Positions 58,430 to 64,000 of a DNA stretch of 64,000 bases are shown piece by piece (the first letter of the stretch is position 1; each line of letters starts with the position of its first letter). The DNA is taken from NCBI RefSeq assembly GCF_034190915.1, contig NW_026947506.1, positions 14,073,501 through 14,137,500 of the forward strand, in the 5' to 3' direction. The position numbers were made by a program, and so were the translations under genes. The stretch comes from Cavia porcellus (Eukaryota > Chordata > Mammalia > Rodentia > Caviidae). The notes below the pieces were generated by a model that was not told the DNA's origin, did not search any database, and worked only from the letters and a program-made list of their open reading frames with translations.

Positions 58430-58830
58430 AGCTTTATTGTACCACCTGTGATGAAGGCAAGCCCTGCATAATATACTCAACCTAGCTATGTAGCACTGGT
58501 GCACTACTCCGGACCTGGTAAGACACCATCCATCATCCTCAAACAGCTGAGAAATACTACTGAGGTGAGCTGAAGGCTTGTTAGGCATATTTGACTTATC
58601 TGTACAGCCCTGGTTTACATCTCATGACATTCTAGGGTTCCACCAAGTGACCCAAAGCAGCCAAAGAGCAGTGGTATGACATGTGGCATGAGTTGAAGGT
58701 CTATACAGCATACTGTACTTAGCAATGTAGCCTTGGTGGCCCCTCTGGGCTTGATAGAGACCAACCAACTGACCCCAATCAGCCAGTGAAACTCAGCGTG
58801 CTTTGTGGGGCATGCAGAATGTCCATCCAG
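58430..58830 (+). repeat. Three diverged tandem units of about 120 bases before an L1
   Basis: Homologous starts lie at about 58455 (GGCAAGCCCTGCATAATATACTCAACCTAGCTATGTAGC), 58575 and 58698. Each has a GCAT.(A/T)T..(A/C)TTA/CTTA..(C/A)T(G/A)T(A/)G(C) core and a later CC(A/)..(C)A(A)..GACCC-type block: spacing 120 and 123 bases. The units sit directly 5' of L1 ORF2-bearing sequence and are probably decayed promoter monomers of a rodent-style L1 5'UTR. Confidence 0.6.
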
Positions 58831-61800
58831 TGTGAAAAAGAACTCAAACTGAGATTGACATGACCTGCAAAGCCACCCAATGCAGAAGTAAGAGAGTTCC
58901 ATCACAGAGAACAGTAGAAAGACGTTGTGCAAACAAAACCAACTCTGCAAAGAATAATGAAAGATGTTCTTGATAGACATAAAAGGAACTATTAATTCAA
59001 GAACACAAACAGAAAAAACATAATCAGGTAATGAAATAAACAGAGGAGAAAGTTAAAGAAACAAAGCAGAAACTTAACATAACAAAAATAAGACCAATAT
59101 CACTATTGCCCATTAACATAAATGGACTCAATTCAATAATTAAAAGAAACAAAGGGCAGACTGGATCAAGAAAAAACATCCACCTCTATGCTAAATACAA
59201 GAAATCCATCTAATGCAAAAGGAAATTCATAGACTGAAAGTCAAAAGATAGAAAACAATGCCTTTTGCATCAGAAACTCCAAAAAATCAGAGGGAGCTAA
59301 TCTGTTTTCACACAATATGAACTTCACACCAAGGATGATCAAAAAGATACACAAGGGAGAAAGTGGTTAGGGGGACATTTCAAGAGGAAGAGATAACCAA
59401 CTGAATTATATATGCACCAAAGGTGGGAGCACCCAGCTATATGAAACATATATTAATAGAAAATCAAAATTAAATAAACATAACTCAATGATAACGAGAA
59501 CTTATGACCCCACTGACACAAAGAGACAGATCAACTGGACAAAAATCAGCAAATAAACAATGGAACTATACCAAACGGTGAAAAATGGACTTAGAAAATG
59601 TGTACAGTGTGTTCCACCCAACAACATCAAGGTATACATACTTTTCAACTTCTTACAGGACATTCTGTAAAATAGATCATGTATTAGCTCATGTAGTACA
59701 CTTAAGAAAATGGTTAAGAATTATAATTATCCTATGCATATTAAATGGTCATAGTGTCATAAAACTGGAAATTAATGACAAAAGAAACTGCAAACACTCC
59801 ATCAACACATGGAAATTGAATAATACACTACTGAGTATTCAGTGGGTAACAGACAAAATTAAAGGAGACATTAAGCAACATCGACAAGCAAATTAAAATA
59901 CGAATAGAACATAACTGAACCTGTGGGGTGCAATGAAAACAATCCACAGAGGGCTATTTATTGTAGTGAACTCTCACCTCAGGAAAACAGAACAAACACA
60001 AATAAATAAACTGATGCTACATCTCAAACATCTAGAAAAAGAAGAGCAAGTGAAGCTTAAAGTCAGTAGAAGGGAGGAAACTCTAAAGATCAAAGCAGAA
60101 GTTAATACAATTAAGACTAATAAAACAGTATAAGAATGAATGAATCAAAGTGTTGGTTCTTTGAAAGAATAAATGAAATTTATAAACACCTAGACAAACT
60201 TTTAAGAAAAAGGAAAGAAAAACCTCGTGTTTATGCAACAAGGGATGAAAAGGTTGAAACCACTACACAGGTTGTGGAAATGCAGATCATCATTACCTAT
60301 TTCAAAACGATTTACTCACAGCATTGGTAATGCAGAAGACATGGACAGATGCCTAGGAACATGTGAGTTATCAAATCTGTATCAAGAAGATGCAAAACTG
60401 CTAAATAGGCCAATTTCAGTTAATGAAATTGATAATATAATTAAAACCTTACTAACAAAGAAAAGGCAAGATCGTGAAGGATTCACAGCTGAAGTCTACA
60501 AAAATTCATACCAACACTCTTAAAACTCTTCCATGAAATGGAAAGGGAAGTAATTCTCCCTAACTCATTCCAGGAAGCAAGTATTACCCTGATACCAAAA
60601 CCCAAGAAAGACTCAGTCAGAAAAGAGAACTACAGGTCATTTGCACTAATGAACATAGATATAAAATCCTCAATAAAATACTGTCAAACAGAATGCAACA
60701 AGTTATCACACAACAAAGTCATATTCTTCCTGGGAATGCAGTGATGATTCAATATACATAATTCAATAAACATAATATACCTTATCAATAGAGCCAAAGA
60801 TAAAGGAGACAGGATCATCTCAATAGATGCAAAAAATGCTTTTGATAAAGCCCAACACTCATTCACCATAAAAACTGTATGACAATCAGAATAGAAAGTC
60901 TTTACCTCAATGTGATAAAAGCCATCTGTGACAAACCAACACCCACCATCATATTAAATGGTCAAAAACAGAAAGCTTTCACTCTGAAATCAGGAAAAAG
61001 ACAAAGCTCTCAATTATCAATGCTCCTATTCACAATGGTGCCGGAAACACTAGCCAGCATGATTAGAAAAGAGAGAGAAACAAAGGGAATAAGGATACTA
61101 AAGGAAGAGGCTAGGTTATCTTTATTTGCAGGTGGTCATGATACTGTACAAAAAAGAGCCCTAAATCTCCACCGAATGGTGTCTAGATGTAATAAATAAA
61201 TTCAGTATTATACCTGGATATGAGTTCAACACTCAAAAATCAATAGCATACCTGTAAGAAGAAACCCACTGAAACATACACTTCAAAATATCATCCAAAA
61301 AACGAAATACATAGGAATCAGTCTAACAAAGGAAGTAAAATATCTATACAGTAAAAATTACAGTACTTTGAAAAAAGAAATAGAACATGACATCAGAAAA
61401 TGTAAAAGGCATTTCTTGTTCATGGAGAAGAACAACAAAACTTGTGAAAAATCACCATTCTTTCCAAATTTTTATACAAATATAATGCAATTCCAAACAG
61501 AATACCATTAGCATACCTCACAGACCTAAAGAAATCATTCCGAAAATTCATCTGGATCCAGAAGAGACCTACAATAGCAAAGGCCATTCTGGGTAACAAA
61601 CACAAGGCAGGAGGAATGACAATCCCTGACTTGAAGATATACTACAAAGGCACTGTGATAAGTTCAGCACAGTATTGGAACAAAAATACAGTTAAATATC
61701 AATGGAATACTTAGATGAAACAAGCACAAACACATTCAGCCCACTTATATTTGAAAAATGTTCCAATCACTTTCATTTGAAAAAGATTCAATACGTGGTG

Positions 61801-62935
61801 CTGGAAAAACTGGCTTTCCGTATGCCACACTTGAAACCTAGACCCATGCCTATCACCATGCACTCAAGTCAAAATGGATCAGATACCTAAATATTTATGC
61901 AGAGAATTTCAATCTGCTGGAGGACAAATTAGTTAGAAACATGAAAACATAGGGGTAGGCAGAGAATTCATGTGCAATATCAAACTACACAGGAAAAAAT
62001 TCCTAGAATCAGCAACTGTGCTCTCATCATATGAAAAATGTTTTGCATGTCAAAAGAAACCTCAACTGAGTGAAAACAAAACCCACAAATTGGGAAAATA
62101 TCATGGTCAACTCTCAAAAGACTTCTATCTAAAGCATATGAATAATTAAAAAAAAATCATCAGGCCCCTATTTCTCAAGTTTTCAATCTAAAACTTGGCA
62201 TGTGACATGAATATACATTCCGTGGCTGGAAACAAAAACAAATAAATACATAGAAAAATGTTCAACATCATTGGCCATTTGAGAAATACAAATTAAAACA
62301 ACACTGAGATTCCATCTTACTCCAGAAAGGATGGCCAGGATCAAGAAAACAATGAAAACAAATACTGGGAAGGCTGTCAGAAAAAAGGAGCACCTCTGCA
62401 CCATTGGTGGGAGTGTAAGATGGTGCAACCACTGAGGAAATCAGTGTGGGGGTTCCTCAAAAAGGTAGGAATGAAATCCGATTTGACCTATCTATTCTAC
62501 TTCTGTGCATATTCCCAGAACAATTGAAAACCTCATACCACAGTGATATATGTACACCCATGTTTATAGTCGCACAATTTGTGATAGCTAGATCTTGGAA
62601 ACAACCCAAAAATCCATCAATGGAGGAAAGGATGAAAATGATGTCATAATTTTTACAATGGAGTACTGCTCACCTATAAAGAAGGAAAACACTGATGCTT
62701 TTATATGTCATTGGGTGACTTTAGATCACTCTCATAAGTGAAATAAATCAAATTTACATGCATAAATACTGTACTGTGCCCTTGTGAGAGAAACTGAAAG
62801 AGTGAACAAGATCCAAAATCTTCAAATAATACATTGAAAGTATAAGAAACTGTCAAAAAGGAAACAAATAGGAAAAAGGAAAAAAAGAAAATGAAAAAAT
62901 ATATAAATTTGAAAATATACACTTAAGATAATTAT
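58831..62935 (+). mobile_element. L1 fragment 3: ORF2 from endonuclease to 3'UTR, decayed
   Basis: The longest L1 in the window. Endonuclease traces: INGLNS-like (59125), HPTTSRYT..CKIDHV (about 59613-59680), a D/G-H-S.IKLE site (59750-59775). RT traces: WFFERINEI (60157), DREGFTAEVYK (60472), LPNSFQEASITLIPKPK (60556-60606), NAFDKA (60836), ILNGQK (60952), LSLFAGG (61116-61136). C-terminal traces: AGGMTIPDLKIYYKGT (61609-61656), WCWKNW-like (61795), FDLSILLL (62482). A 3'UTR with GAAATAAATCAAA (62740) and an A-rich stretch (62870-62900) follows. ORF1 is missing. Many stops and frameshifts break it into frames of at most about 106 codons. The FADD active site reads FAGG, so the copy could not reverse-transcribe. 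Confidence 0.9.
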
Positions 62936-63620
62936 AGTACTAATTATGTTAGTACTTGAAGCAAAATAATTAACACTTATATTATTAGATCAGGCCCCAT
63001 CTATGACTGACTGAGGCTTTGAGAGGAAATCAAGACACTAACCACGGAATGTTTTCCATCATTTAATTTTTATTCTATGAATATTTTTGAGATATTACTG
63101 TAAATCATGACTTCCTTTAGGAGACTAGTTATGGTCATGTGGTGAAGAGGGACTTAGAGAGAAATCTCCCTCAAAGTTGGTTGTCATCCCCTGTAGCTAT
63201 AAATTGTTTTTCTGACAGAGGCAAGCTATGTACTGTTCAGAGATTATGTCATCTTTTTCTTAAAGGATTCATAAAGTTCTGTCTTCTTTCAAGGTTGTCA
63301 TAAATAGCTGTCTTCTTTCCATGCCATTGATTGCTCCCATCACATTCAACCAAATGTGTAAAACTGTGCCTTTCCTTTGTTCTGGTACTCAGTCATTTTG
63401 GACATCATAAGATCAAGCTGAGCTGGTGTGCATCTAAAACCCAAAAATTACTTCTTTTTCCAATTGGATCTCTCTCTTTGAATTCTACAGCAGTGGGATT
63501 CTGGCAATGAGAAAAACAGAGCAGTATAGTTTATGTTTGGTATATGTAGTTCAAAAATGGCAGTGAAGCAAATTACAACATTGCAATGTAAACATGAAAA
63601 CTTTTATGTCAAAAAATAAC
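62936..63620. other. Spacer after the L1
   Basis: No gene or classified repeat recognised; AT-rich, with no long frame. Confidence 0.45.
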
Positions 63621-63736
63621 ATGTTGGGGCTGGGGATTTAGCTCAGTGGCATAAGCGCCTGCCTTGCAAGCAGGCAGTCGTGAGTTCGATCCCCAGAACT
63701 GATAAAAAGGAAAAAGACCAAAAAAAAAAAAATGTT
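63621..63736 (+). mobile_element. Young ID SINE
   Basis: GGGGCTGGGGATTTAGCTCA at about 63625, CCTGCCTTGCAAGCAGG, GAGTTCGATCCCCAGAACTG, GATAAAAAGGAAAAAGACC and an A-run. The target repeat is short (ATGTT at 63621-63625 and 63732-63736). Near consensus. Confidence 0.95.
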
Positions 63737-64000
63737 ATAGAAACGACAGTATTCCAAAAAGATTTGCAACATATGTACATGACACAATGTACAGAGCTGT
63801 TGGTATACAAGCGAGTATTGATCGTTTCATATGAAAGCCAAAATTCACTAATCCCCAAGTTGTGTGAAAACAATTCAACTCTGTATAAAATTCATGTTCA
63901 CATGTCCTTGAAAATATGTATCAATATGAAGTATAGCATCAAATTAAACATACCTTTTGTTATACAGAATTAGAAAACACACACAAAAAGAAAAATAATG
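63737..64000. other. AT-rich window end
   Basis: No gene recognised; short frames run from the ID element into unique DNA. Confidence 0.4.

Noticed and set aside
58430..58830. CRISPR-like array or other prokaryotic repeat
   Set aside because: Units are long, diverged and without constant-length spacers; the window is mammalian.

Overview
The window is mammalian intergenic DNA, almost certainly from a rodent. It holds many young ID-type SINEs (a tRNA-Ala(UGC)-like body with intact A and B boxes, then an A-rich tail), short 7SL-derived B1-type SINEs and rodent-style L1s, with low CpG and AT-rich spacers. I saw no B2 or B4 SINE. The ID subfamily, with tail GATAAAAAGGAAAAAGAC, is one I cannot tie to a species. 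I found no intact cellular protein gene: every open frame is short, repeat-derived or disrupted. No prokaryotic features are present.

Layout. 0-4 kb: unique AT-rich DNA with one ID SINE and an L1-3'UTR-like repeat. About 4.2-14.8 kb and 23.9-36.8 kb: two paralogous halves of an old tandem segmental duplication, collinear but broken by later insertions. Within it, one segment with a CCAAT-type box (about 4.2-5.0, 13.5-14.8, 23.9-24.4 and 36.0-36.8 kb) occurs four times, so a roughly 10-kb unit was probably doubled first and the pair doubled again. 15-23.9 kb: spacer with SINEs, several L1-3'UTR-like copies in alternating orientation, an antisense L1 3' end and an unidentified coding-like stretch. 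38.6-39.1 kb: a GC-rich minisatellite-like array.

42.3-50.7 kb: decayed class I (gammaretrovirus-like) endogenous retroviruses. A gag remnant with its probable 3' LTR is followed by a second, internally deleted provirus (5' LTR, tRNA-Glu primer-binding site, gag with PPPY, RT/RNase H remnants, env TM remnant, purine tract, 3' LTR). The second provirus appears to have integrated inside the LTR of the first.

52.7-62.9 kb: several plus-strand L1 fragments in series, with 5'UTR-like tandem repeats, ORF1 remnants and a long broken ORF2 whose RT active site has lost both catalytic aspartates. 63.6 kb: a young ID SINE.

Nothing here acts as a gene system. The interest lies in the duplication history, which SINE and LTR presence/absence can order, and in the nested retroelements.
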